Assembly: GCA_016792935.1 (NCBI GenBank)
Contig: JAEUJS010000168.1
Coordinates: 1 to 35,124 of the forward strand
DNA: 35,124 nucleotides
Direction of reading: 5' to 3'
Source of the DNA: Archangium sp.
GTDB lineage: Bacteria; Myxococcota; Myxococcia; Myxococcales; Myxococcaceae
Of the stretch, positions 1 through 7,249 are shown in pieces. The notes beneath the pieces are model-generated. The model had not been told where the DNA came from, did no database searches, and saw only the letters and a list, made by a program, of their open reading frames with translations. The translations under genes and the position numbers were made by a program. The first letter of the stretch is position 1; every line of letters begins with the position of its first letter.

Positions 1-699
<699 letters not shown>

Positions 700-712
700 A
701 GTTCGCGGGGCC

Positions 713-1798
713 GTGTCCGGTTCCCAACGCTACGCAGGCCTCGACGGAATTCGCGCTGGCGCGATGCTCCTCGGGTTGGCGTACCACGCGACGTACGCGT
801 GGCTTCCGCGCATCGGGCCCTGGTACTTCGTCGCTGATTCCTCGCCAGTCGAAGCGTTGGTGAGCATCACGGGCGGTCTGCACTCGTTCCGCATGCAGTT
901 GTTCTTCGCGCTCTCGGGGTTCTTCTCGCACCTCGTCTTCGAACGACGTGGACCGCGCGAATACTTGAAGGACCGCTCGCGCCGACTGCTCGTGCCGATG
1001 CTCGTCGCGTTGCCCATCGCGATGGTCGCGTACTGGCAACTGCGCGTGTGGAGTCACTCGGTCGGCGCGATGTCGAGCGAGTTCAAACCCGGCACCGAGT
1101 TCCACGCGTTGCCGCTGCACCTGTGGTTCCTCATCTACCTGTGGTCGTTCTGCGCGTTGGCGTGGGTCGCTCCGGCGACGACTGCGCTCTCGTCGCTGCT
1201 CGCGCGCGGGCTGCGATTTCCTCCGCTGGTGTTGGTGCTGCTCGCGTCACTCACGGGGTTGGGGCTGTGGCTGCACCCGGAAAATCGGCCCGACGGAGCG
1301 TTCTGGCCGCAGCCCTTCGAGCTCTTCCACTACGGGCTCTTCTTCGCCTTCGGTTGGAACCTGTGGCGCGTTCGTGAGGAAGCGCGCGCGCCGCTGCGGC
1401 GTTGGGCGTGGCCTTCGCTCGCGCTCGGAATCGCGCTGATGATCTACGTGTACCGCGGCTCGGTGCAGTGGGAACCGCTCGGTCACGCGCTCGGTGGCCC
1501 CATCGCGTGGACCATCACGCTGGGCGCGCTCGGGCTCGCGTTGAGCAGCGCGACGCGCGAAGAAAATCCGGCGCTGCGCTTCATCGTGGAGTCGTCGTAC
1601 TGGGTCTACCTCGTTCACTACCCCGTGGTGCTGGCCCTGCAGATCGTGTTCTCGCAGCAGTCGTGGCCCGGACTGCTGGAGTACGCGCTGGCGACGCTCG
1701 GCACGTTCGCGTTCGCCATCGTGACCTTCGCGTTGTTCGTGCGACGCACTCCGCTTGGGCCGTGGCTGGGTGTGAAGCAGGAGAAGGCCGCGCGGTGA
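713..1798 (+). CDS. Membrane acyltransferase, acyltransferase-3 / MdoC (OpgC)-like family
   Basis: A 361-residue integral-membrane protein. The GTG at 713 is chosen because it follows the mreB stop by 13 bases and is directly followed by the family N-terminal motif YAGLDGIRAGAML with the downstream YHATYAW (a conserved His in the first membrane segment). About ten hydrophobic helices follow (for example LLVPMLVALPIAMVAYW, LPLHLWFLIYLWSFCALAWV, PPLVLVLLASLTGLGLWL, and WVYLVHYPVVLALQIVF near the C-terminus). The family transfers acyl groups (acetyl, succinyl and others) from cytoplasmic donors to sugars or glycans at the inner membrane. The pattern HxxLWFLxxL is typical of the glucan-succinylating OpgC branch. 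The acceptor cannot be read from sequence. Close spacing to mreB suggests co-transcription, but a functional link to shape is only an inference. Confidence 0.88.
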   Translation: MSGSQRYAGLDGIRAGAMLLGLAYHATYAWLPRIGPWYFVADSSPVEALVSITGGLHSFRMQLFFALSGFFSHLVFERRGPREYLKDRSRRLLVPMLVALPIAMVAYWQLRVWSHSVGAMSSEFKPGTEFHALPLHLWFLIYLWSFCALAWVAPATTALSSLLARGLRFPPLVLVLLASLTGLGLWLHPENRPDGAFWPQPFELFHYGLFFAFGWNLWRVREEARAPLRRWAWPSLALGIALMIYVYRGSVQWEPLGHALGGPIAWTITLGALGLALSSATREENPALRFIVESSYWVYLVHYPVVLALQIVFSQQSWPGLLEYALATLGTFAFAIVTFALFVRRTPLGPWLGVKQEKAAR

Positions 1799-1819
1799 GG
1801 CGCTGGTAGCGTCGACCAC

Positions 1820-2794
1820 ATGTTGATGCTCGTGCCTCTGGTGTTGGCGGCGCAGTCGGGAATCGTCATCGGCGTCGGGTCGCGCGCGTCGGCGCTGCAG
1901 GTCGCGGAGGTCGGCAAGCCCGGTTCCGGGATGCCGAAGGACACGTTTCTCGTGATGCTGACCGACGTCATCGCGCCGAGGTACCTGCAGGCGAAGTCGA
2001 ACGAGTCGCTGCGCTTCGCGTACGACGCCATGCTCGGAGAGCAGATCGCGATCGAACCGGTGAAGCCGAGCGAAGACGTGCAGAAGCTCGGAGATGAAGA
2101 AGAGGTCACCGCGTACGGTCGCGTGCGCCTCGGAAAGAAGTGGTTCCACGAGGAGCTCCTGCGCGCCGGGTGGGCGTGGGTCGTGCCTGCGAAGCGGAGC
2201 GACGCGGCGCTGATGAAGCTCGAGGCCGAAGCGAAGGCGGCCAAGCGCGGGCTGTGGGCTGACGTGGACCCCGTCGAGCCGTGGCTGTGGCGCGAGGTGA
2301 CGTTCCTCGGAGACGTCGAAGGCAAGGTGTTCCACGGCGGCTGGGAATGTCCGCACGTGAAAGCGACGCAGTGCGCGAAGTGCGGCGGGCTGCGTTTCTA
2401 TTCGTTGGCCGAGGCGACCAGGGCCGGCTTCAAGCCCCATGAGGAATGCATGAACGCGGAGCTGCTCCGCATCGCGCAGGGCTCTGGCGGGTACGGCGTG
2501 GACCCTGAAGCAGCTGAGGGCGAGCCCCGTGGTGAGGGTCCGCCGAAGTTGGCGGCCGCGGAGCGCCGTGCGTGCAAGGCCGATGCGGAATGCGCGCTGA
2601 CGCCGACGACGCCGTGCACGTGTCCGGGCTGCGGGAGCGTGTGGCGACAGGCCGCGCGCAAGGAAGTCGTGGCGCGGATGAAGAAGAACTTCGCGCAGGC
2701 CAATTGTGGAGGCGTTGGATGTCCCGCGTGCGCAGGTCGCGAGGTCGGGACCAAGGCCGTGTGTCGCGAAGGCCAGTGCACGCCCGCCCCGTGA
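1820..2794 (+). CDS. Exported SNase (thermonuclease)-fold protein with Cys-rich C-terminal region, probably catalytically degenerate
   Basis: 324 residues. The start MLMLVPLVLAAQSG is a short hydrophobic leader consistent with export. Residues 35-155 follow the staphylococcal-nuclease pattern: a strand ending FLVMLTDVIAPR (the place of RLLLVDTPE), then YGRVRLGKKWFHEELLRAGWAWV and a closing AKRGLWAD helix. The Arg and Glu expected in the first motif (Arg35 and Glu43 of the staphylococcal enzyme) are not evident, while the YGR Arg is kept, so nuclease activity is doubtful. The C-terminal half has two Cys clusters: WECPHVKATQCAKCGG, then a segment containing CKADAEC, CTCPGCG and CGGVGCPAC, which look like metal-binding or disulfide knots. 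It lies 21 bases after the acyltransferase. A second, better-preserved SNase-fold gene lies at 9644-10366 on the other strand. Confidence 0.75.
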   Translation: MLMLVPLVLAAQSGIVIGVGSRASALQVAEVGKPGSGMPKDTFLVMLTDVIAPRYLQAKSNESLRFAYDAMLGEQIAIEPVKPSEDVQKLGDEEEVTAYGRVRLGKKWFHEELLRAGWAWVVPAKRSDAALMKLEAEAKAAKRGLWADVDPVEPWLWREVTFLGDVEGKVFHGGWECPHVKATQCAKCGGLRFYSLAEATRAGFKPHEECMNAELLRIAQGSGGYGVDPEAAEGEPRGEGPPKLAAAERRACKADAECALTPTTPCTCPGCGSVWRQAARKEVVARMKKNFAQANCGGVGCPACAGREVGTKAVCREGQCTPAP

Positions 2795-2807
2795 CGAGTG
2801 GCTGCGG

Positions 2808-2849
2808 ACTCCCTCTCCGGCCCCTGCGCAAGAGGGTCGGGTGAGGGGC
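2808..2849. repeat. Palindromic repeat element, diverged copy 1
   Basis: Arms CCCTCT (2811-2816) and AGAGGG (2831-2836) with the trailing end GGGTGAGGGG (2839-2848). It is the most diverged of six related elements in this window, with a longer loop. It sits between the nuclease-like gene and the acetyltransferase and could act as a weak transcript-end hairpin. Confidence 0.65.
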
Positions 2850-2884
2850 AGTAACCAACACGGTGGGTGGTGCGTAACGCGCGC

Positions 2885-3385
2885 GTGAGCATCACCCTGC
2901 GCAGAGCCACGCTCGCTGACGTTCCTCTGCTCGAGAAGTGGGACGACGAGCCCGACGTTGCCTTCTCCGGAGCCGAGCTCGAGCCCGACGATTGGGTCTG
3001 GTCGAAGGAAGTCGTTCGCGACGTCACGTGGCAGGAAATTCTCATCGCCGAAGAGAACGCGCGTCCCATTGGAGTCGTGCAGATCTGCGACCCGCACGTC
3101 GAGCCCACGCATTACTGGGGCGAGATCGAGCCGAACCTTCGCGCCATCGACATCTGGCTCGGAGATCCGTCAGACCGAAATCGCGGCCTCGGAGCCCGGG
3201 TGATGAAGCTGGCGATCGATCGCTGCTTCGCTCCGCCTGAGGTGACGGCGATCGTGATCGATCCGCTCGTGGCGAACGTGCGAGCCATCAAATTCTACGA
3301 GCGCATGGGTTTTCGCTTCATCGGTGAGCGGCACTTCGGACCTGATCACTGTCACGTGATGCGGCTCGAACGACTGCGCCGCTAG
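2885..3385 (+). CDS. GNAT acetyltransferase of the AAC(6')-like branch
   Basis: 166 residues from the GTG at 2885, which immediately precedes the domain (SITLRRATLADVPLLEKW). In-frame GTG codons at 2867 and 2870 are alternatives that add five or six residues. The protein follows the acetyltransferase-8 / AAC(6')-Ib pattern: PIGVVQICDP, the acidic WGEIEPNLRAIDIWLG, acetyl-CoA loop RNRGLGARVMKLAI (an R-x-x-G-x-G/A type loop), EVTAIVIDPLVANVRAIKFYERMGF, and a terminal His-containing CHVMRLER. The IDIWLG, VTAIVIDP and NVRAIKFYE blocks line up well with aminoglycoside 6'-N-acetyltransferases, but related proteins act on siderophore precursors or protein N-termini, so the substrate is open. The gene converges on the M56-protease gene, separated by a hairpin at 3398-3422. 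Confidence 0.85.
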   Translation: MSITLRRATLADVPLLEKWDDEPDVAFSGAELEPDDWVWSKEVVRDVTWQEILIAEENARPIGVVQICDPHVEPTHYWGEIEPNLRAIDIWLGDPSDRNRGLGARVMKLAIDRCFAPPEVTAIVIDPLVANVRAIKFYERMGFRFIGERHFGPDHCHVMRLERLRR

Positions 3386-3397
3386 CCGTGGTCAAGC

Positions 3398-3422
3398 AGA
3401 TGGCAACTCGCAGTTGCCATCT
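3398..3422. terminator. Perfect 11-bp hairpin between convergent genes
   Basis: The arm AGATGGCAACT (3398-3408) is exactly complementary to 3412-3422 across a 3-base loop. It lies 12 bases after the acetyltransferase stop and 14 bases before the stop of the convergent protease gene, the expected place for a bidirectional terminator. There is no clear T-tract, so termination efficiency is uncertain. Confidence 0.75.
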
Positions 3423-3436
3423 CACTCTCGCGCCTC

Positions 3437-5236
3437 TCAGCGAAGGAACGGCTTCGGATCGATCGGCTCTCCGAGGTCGCGAACTTCGAAGTGCACGTGT
3501 GGACCCGTGGTCTTGCCCGTCATGCCGACTTCGGCGACCGGAGCGCCCGCCGTCACCTGTTGAGCGAGGGCGACCTTCACCGCGCCGAGGTGGTGGAAGC
3601 GGCTCGTCAGTCCTCCGCGGTGGCGCAGCACGAGCACCGTGCCCATCGACGCGTCGCTGCTGATCTCCGTCACGACTCCGTCGAGCGGCGCCTTCACCGG
3701 CGTGCCGATCGCCGCCGGAAGATCGACGCCCTGGTGCTGATACGGCTGGCCGCTGAACGGATGGGGCTGCGTTCCGAACTCCATCGACGCCTTCGCGGAG
3801 ATCGGCGCGACTGACTTCGCGGCGGCGCGCTCACGGTACGAACCGCGCCACGCACTCCACGTCGGAGAACTCGGCAAGGTCCGCTCGCTCCACAGGCCCG
3901 AGACCAGCGTGCGGTACTGATCAGTCTCGCGCGAGAGCGTGCCCTTTCCATCGAGCCACGCGCGCACGGCCTTCGGTCCACCGTTGTACGAAGCGGCGGC
4001 GAGCTCGACCTGACGCGGGTCGCCTTTGTACGTGCCAAGCTGCGTCGCGAGGTACGTCGCTCCGAGGTCGAGGTTGAAGCGCGGCTCGTCGAGAAGCTCG
4101 GGCGCGTACGGCACCTTGAGCTCACCGGCGACGCGCTCGGCCGTCTTCGGCATCAGCTGCATCAATCCGCGCGCGCCGCTCGGGCTCAGCGCGCGTGGAT
4201 CTCCCTGTGACTCGACGAGCACGAAGAGGGCGAGGAGATCGGCGTCGATTCCGTGTTCGGCGGCGGCGCGTTCGATGTCACCGCGAACGGGCTCGAGCAC
4301 TGGCGGCAACCACGTGATGCCGAGGGTGCGCCCTTCGGCACGCGCCGGAGCGCTGATCAGCGACACCGCCGTCAGCGTGAACACGGCGGCAATCAACGCG
4401 AGGCCCCACGCGGGTTGCGCGGTGCGAGTGGGAGCAACGAGACGTTCGACGCGCTTCATGAGACTGCCTCCGTGTGATGCCAGCGCGAGGCCGGCGGTGA
4501 CGTGACGGTGTTCTTCGAGCGCGAGGAGCGCTTCGGCGTAGGCGACGTTCGCTCCGGTGCCGCGCGTGACGAGGTCGTCGCAGCAGAGCTCGCGTTCATC
4601 TCGCGCGCGGGCCGACACCCACCACACCGCGGGATGGAAGAAGAGGAGCGCTTCCGCCGCGCGCTGGAGCAGGTTGGCGAGGTAGTCCCAGCGGCGAACG
4701 TGCGCGAGCTCGTGCGCGATGAGCAGCTCGAGTGATTCGGCCGGCAACGCGGTGAAGAGGGAGAGCGGGATGAGGACGACCGGCTTGAGGAAGCCGACCG
4801 TCATCGGCACGGTGTCGCGCGTCGTCGCGAGGAAGCGGACGCGCGTGAGCTTCCAGCCTGCTGCGAGTTGCGTGAGGCGCGCGCGGAACTCCACGGGAAC
4901 GGGCGTTGCTGCGCGGATCCAATTGCGGATCGTGAGCAGGCCGCCCGCGACGCGGAGCGAGACGAGCGCGGCTCCGATGCTCCAGGCGATGACGATCCGG
5001 AACGCCCACGCGGGCTCTTCGGTCGGGCCTCCACCGATGGCGGCCTCGGTCGTTTCGCGCGACATGCGCTCGACGAAGGTGACGATCGGCGCGAGGACTT
5101 GTGCGCTCAGCGTGAGCATCGCCACGGCGTAGCGATGTGACGGCGTGCGGAGCAGCGGACGCAGCGCGGCGAAGACCAGAGCGAGCGCCGCGAGCTGCCA
5201 CAGCGAGTGCAGGAGTGCGGAGGCGAGCGCGATCAT
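3437..5236 (-). CDS. BlaR1-type M56 membrane metalloprotease fused to SLT lytic transglycosylase and M23 endopeptidase domains
   Basis: 599 residues from ATG 5236 (MIALASALLHSLW). Three N-terminal membrane segments (about 1-30, 36-56, 75-100) lead to the M56 zinc-protease domain with HELAH at 175-179, a downstream ERELCCDD (Glu216 a likely third ligand) and FFHPAVWWV, then a fourth membrane segment (about 276-297). This is the BlaR1/MecR1 membrane architecture. In place of a penicillin-binding sensor, the exported part carries a lytic transglycosylase domain (about 321-445: catalytic Glu in ESQGDP at 342, GARGLMQLMP, SYNGGP) and a LytM/M23 endopeptidase (about 490-599: HQGVD at 501-505, GPHVHFE with His580 and His582). 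All expected catalytic residues of the three enzymes appear present. It follows blaI on the same strand. An upstream in-frame GTG at 5413 was rejected because it would translate the palindromic repeat at 5304-5395. Confidence 0.93.
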   Translation of the reverse strand: MIALASALLHSLWQLAALALVFAALRPLLRTPSHRYAVAMLTLSAQVLAPIVTFVERMSRETTEAAIGGGPTEEPAWAFRIVIAWSIGAALVSLRVAGGLLTIRNWIRAATPVPVEFRARLTQLAAGWKLTRVRFLATTRDTVPMTVGFLKPVVLIPLSLFTALPAESLELLIAHELAHVRRWDYLANLLQRAAEALLFFHPAVWWVSARARDERELCCDDLVTRGTGANVAYAEALLALEEHRHVTAGLALASHGGSLMKRVERLVAPTRTAQPAWGLALIAAVFTLTAVSLISAPARAEGRTLGITWLPPVLEPVRGDIERAAAEHGIDADLLALFVLVESQGDPRALSPSGARGLMQLMPKTAERVAGELKVPYAPELLDEPRFNLDLGATYLATQLGTYKGDPRQVELAAASYNGGPKAVRAWLDGKGTLSRETDQYRTLVSGLWSERTLPSSPTWSAWRGSYRERAAAKSVAPISAKASMEFGTQPHPFSGQPYQHQGVDLPAAIGTPVKAPLDGVVTEISSDASMGTVLVLRHRGGLTSRFHHLGAVKVALAQQVTAGAPVAEVGMTGKTTGPHVHFEVRDLGEPIDPKPFLR

Positions 5237-5303
5237 GCGTGACAATCCTCGACGCAGTGCTGCGTCGCGTGGTGCTGCGTCGCGGATGCGGAGAGCGGAT
5301 GCG

Positions 5304-5395
5304 GCTCCCTCACCCCGAGGGCCCCGAGAGGTCGTCCCAGCTCGAGGGGGCCGACCATTCCCCTCTCCCTCGGGGAGAGGGTTGGGTGAGGGAGC
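5304..5395. repeat. Palindromic repeat element, full-length copy 2
   Basis: The outer ends GCTCCCTCACCC (5304-5315) and GGGTGAGGGAGC (5384-5395) form a perfect 12-bp inverted repeat. Inside the right half lies the core hairpin CCCTCTCCC (5361-5369) / GGGAGAGGG (5373-5381). This is the most complete copy, about 92 bp, and looks like a small MITE or REP-type unit. It lies between blaI and the protease gene, inside the presumed operon mRNA, where it could shape processing or polarity. Confidence 0.85.
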
Positions 5396-5402
5396 GCGAC
5401 CT

Positions 5403-5774
5403 TCATGCTCCACCCTTCTTCTTTTCCAGAAGCGCGCGCACGGCAGCGAGCTCTTCCTTGCTCGACACGCGCGACTCGAGGGCTCGCATCACCAACTGCG
5501 CCGCCGACCCCGAGAACGCCTTGTCGATCAACTCACCAACCATCCGTTCCTGCGTCGCCTCGGCACCGACGGCCGCGCGGTACACGTGGCTGCGCTCGGA
5601 CTCGTCGCGCTTCACCAGGCCCTTCTCGGCCATGATCTGCATCGTCTTGAGCACCGTCGTGTAGCCAGCGCTCGCAGGCAGCGCCTCGAACACCGCACGC
5701 ACCGTCGAGGGGCCCTTCCCCCACAACACGTTGAGGATCGACAGCTCGGCATCGGTCGGCAGCGGCTTCTTCAC
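5403..5774 (-). CDS. blaI: BlaI/MecI/CopY-family transcriptional repressor
   Basis: 123 residues from GTG 5774 (MKKPLPTDAELSILNVLWG). Winged-helix DNA-binding domain: ELSILNVLWGKGPSTVRAVFEAL, then the recognition region SAGYTTVLKTMQIMAEKGLVKRDESERSHVYRA. The C-terminal helical half (QERMVGELIDKAFSGSAAQLVMRAL) is the dimerisation and protease-sensitive part in this family. BlaI dimers hold a promoter off until a cognate M56 protease inactivates them. The next gene on the strand encodes such a protease. In-frame ATGs at 5786 and 5783 would add four or three residues, but they overlap the -10 box of the only good promoter and have no ribosome-binding site. The GTG at 5774 starts at or next to the predicted +1, so a leaderless mRNA is proposed. 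Two operator palindromes overlap the promoter. Confidence 0.92.
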   Translation of the reverse strand: MKKPLPTDAELSILNVLWGKGPSTVRAVFEALPASAGYTTVLKTMQIMAEKGLVKRDESERSHVYRAAVGAEATQERMVGELIDKAFSGSAAQLVMRALESRVSSKEELAAVRALLEKKKGGA

Positions 5775-5781
5775 ATTGGGC

Positions 5782-5809
5782 ATCATACGAATGACTTCGT
5801 AGATGTCAA
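5782..5809 (-). promoter_or_regulatory. Near-consensus promoter of blaI (predicted leaderless transcript)
   Basis: On the minus strand, TTGACA (5809-5804) is followed after 16 bases by TATGAT (5787-5782), close to the housekeeping sigma consensus. The predicted +1 falls at about 5775, next to the GTG at 5774. The 16-base spacer holds operator 1, so bound BlaI should exclude RNA polymerase. Confidence 0.75.
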
Positions 5810-5823
5810 CGAAGACCTTCGTA
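5786..5823. promoter_or_regulatory. Tandem BlaI-type operators
   Basis: Operator 1, TACGAA-TGAC-TTCGTA (5786-5801), is a perfect palindrome with a 4-base centre inside the promoter spacer. Operator 2 (5808-5823) repeats ACGAA-GACC-TTCGT with one outer mismatch, just upstream of the -35 box. The centres are 22 bp apart, about two helical turns, so two dimers would sit on the same DNA face. The sites also lie 47 bases or more upstream of the divergent lipoprotein start at 5870, which might share the control. Confidence 0.8.
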
Positions 5824-5869
5824 CATTCAACATCTTCAGCTGGGGACCCGCTTGTCGTATGAGCGCCCC

Positions 5870-7174
5870 GTGCGTCTCGTCGCTTTCGGTGTTGCGTGTC
5901 TGATCAGCGGTTGCATCTTCTACATTCCCCCGGCGGATGCGGGGCTCGCTCCGATCGACGCGGGGATCGTGGTCATCGTGGATGCGGGCATCGATGCGGG
6001 TGTCGATGCAGGGCTCTCGTGTGACGCCGCTTCGTGTCCTTCCGGCTGCTGCAACGGAAACGTCTGCGCCGCGAACTCGCTCAACTCGTGCGGACTGAAC
6101 GGCAGCGTCTGTCTGGTGTGTGACGGCTCACGCGCGGACACCTGCTCCAGCGGCGCCTGCAGGTGCGGAGCGAATCCCGCGTGCGTCGCAGGCCAGCAAT
6201 GCGTGAGCGGCGCATGCACCTCGACGTGCGGCGGCGGTCCGCTGTGTGGAACGGGCCAACGCTGCGTTGGCGGCTCGTGCGTGTGCGACGCGACGTCGTG
6301 CGCGAGCGGGTGCTGCGAAGGCGCGACGTGCCGCACCTCATCGATGGTGACGTGTGGAACCGGCGGCGCTTCGTGTGTCGCCTGCAACGCGATGAAGGCC
6401 GACCGCTGTGAAGCCGGCGCGTGCCGGTGTGGTCAGGCGAGCAGCTGTTCCGCGACGCAGACGTGCACGACTTCGACGGCGAACGTGAACACCACTGCCA
6501 TCTCGTTCGATGATCAGCAGGACCGCCTCGTGGTGCCGAACACCGCGTGGCCGACGAGCACGACCAACTGGACCTTCGCGAGCTGGGTGCGCATCGCGGT
6601 GGACCGCAACGAGTACTCGGCGTTCTTCACCATCGAGCAGCCAGCGGGCCATTCGACCGAATACAACGAGCTCGTCACCACGGGCGACGGCACCACGCTC
6701 GTGTTGTGGGACCACTCGACCGGAGCCGCCATCACGCTCGGTCAGCTCACCGTCGGCACCTGGTATTTCGCGGCCGTCAGCGTCGGACCGGGTGGAGCGG
6801 CGAGTGCGTGGCTCGCGCCACAGGGCGGCACGTTGACGAAGCGCACGGGCACCGTCGCGGTCGTGGACCACGTCGAGATGTCGTACGTCGGCGCGTCGAA
6901 CTTCGCGTTCACCGAGTTCATCAACGGCTCCATGGCGATGGCGCGCTTGTGGAACGGTGTGCTCAGCGACGCGGAGATTCAGGCGGAGTTCGCATCACCG
7001 ACGCCGATGCGCACCAGCGGACTCATCGCGGACTGGCGACTCGCTGCGACGTCATCGGTCGGCGCGGATTCGAGCGGCCTCGCTCACGACCTCATCCTCA
7101 ACGCCGGAGCGACGCACGGCAGCACGCCGGGCCCCGTTTTCACGGGCACTGCAACGCGTGTGTGCACTCCCTGA
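5870..7174 (+). CDS. Lipoprotein with Cys-rich stalk and LamG/concanavalin-like C-terminal domain
   Basis: 434 residues from GTG 5870. MRLVAFGVACLISGC is a lipoprotein leader with Cys15 as the lipidation site; a TTG at 5852 would add six residues. A short repeat of DAG(I/V) units (APIDAGIVVIVDAGID) is followed by about 160 residues of Cys-rich modules (CPSGCCNGNVC, CASGCCEGATC, CRCG, and CGTG or CGGG motifs) of the kind seen in many myxobacterial surface proteins. From about 215 to the end a LamG/concanavalin-like fold is likely: ISFDDQQDRLVVPN, WTFASWVRI, WYFAAVSVG, INGSMAMARLWNGVLSDAEI and GLIADWRL are typical laminin-G-3 strings. Predicted role: outer-membrane or surface carbohydrate or protein binding; the ligand is unknown. 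It is divergent from blaI with the operators between them. Confidence 0.8.
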   Translation: MRLVAFGVACLISGCIFYIPPADAGLAPIDAGIVVIVDAGIDAGVDAGLSCDAASCPSGCCNGNVCAANSLNSCGLNGSVCLVCDGSRADTCSSGACRCGANPACVAGQQCVSGACTSTCGGGPLCGTGQRCVGGSCVCDATSCASGCCEGATCRTSSMVTCGTGGASCVACNAMKADRCEAGACRCGQASSCSATQTCTTSTANVNTTAISFDDQQDRLVVPNTAWPTSTTNWTFASWVRIAVDRNEYSAFFTIEQPAGHSTEYNELVTTGDGTTLVLWDHSTGAAITLGQLTVGTWYFAAVSVGPGGAASAWLAPQGGTLTKRTGTVAVVDHVEMSYVGASNFAFTEFINGSMAMARLWNGVLSDAEIQAEFASPTPMRTSGLIADWRLAATSSVGADSSGLAHDLILNAGATHGSTPGPVFTGTATRVCTP

Positions 7175-7179
7175 CGGTC

Positions 7180-7203
7180 GCTGATCAGCATTCGTTGATC
7201 AGC
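7180..7203 (+). terminator. Possible hairpin after the LamG lipoprotein
   Basis: GCTGATCA (7180-7187) and TGATCAGC (7196-7203) form an 8-bp stem with an 8-base loop, beginning six bases after the stop. There is no T-tract, and the arms are themselves near-palindromic, so this is weak. Confidence 0.35.
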
Positions 7204-7249
7204 CCCACGCGCCGTGTTCGGTTCCGCGCGTCTCTTTCGAGGAGGTCAC

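Noticed and set aside
1247..3112. Long minus-strand open frame opposite the acyltransferase, nuclease-like and acetyltransferase genes
   Set aside because: Its translation is Arg/His/Pro-rich with no domain, while the plus strand reads three recognisable proteins in the same place. High G+C makes such antisense frames common.
5237..5413. Upstream start of the M56 protease at GTG 5413
   Set aside because: It would translate the palindromic repeat and 59 residues of non-membrane sequence before the first helix. The ATG at 5236 begins directly with the helix.
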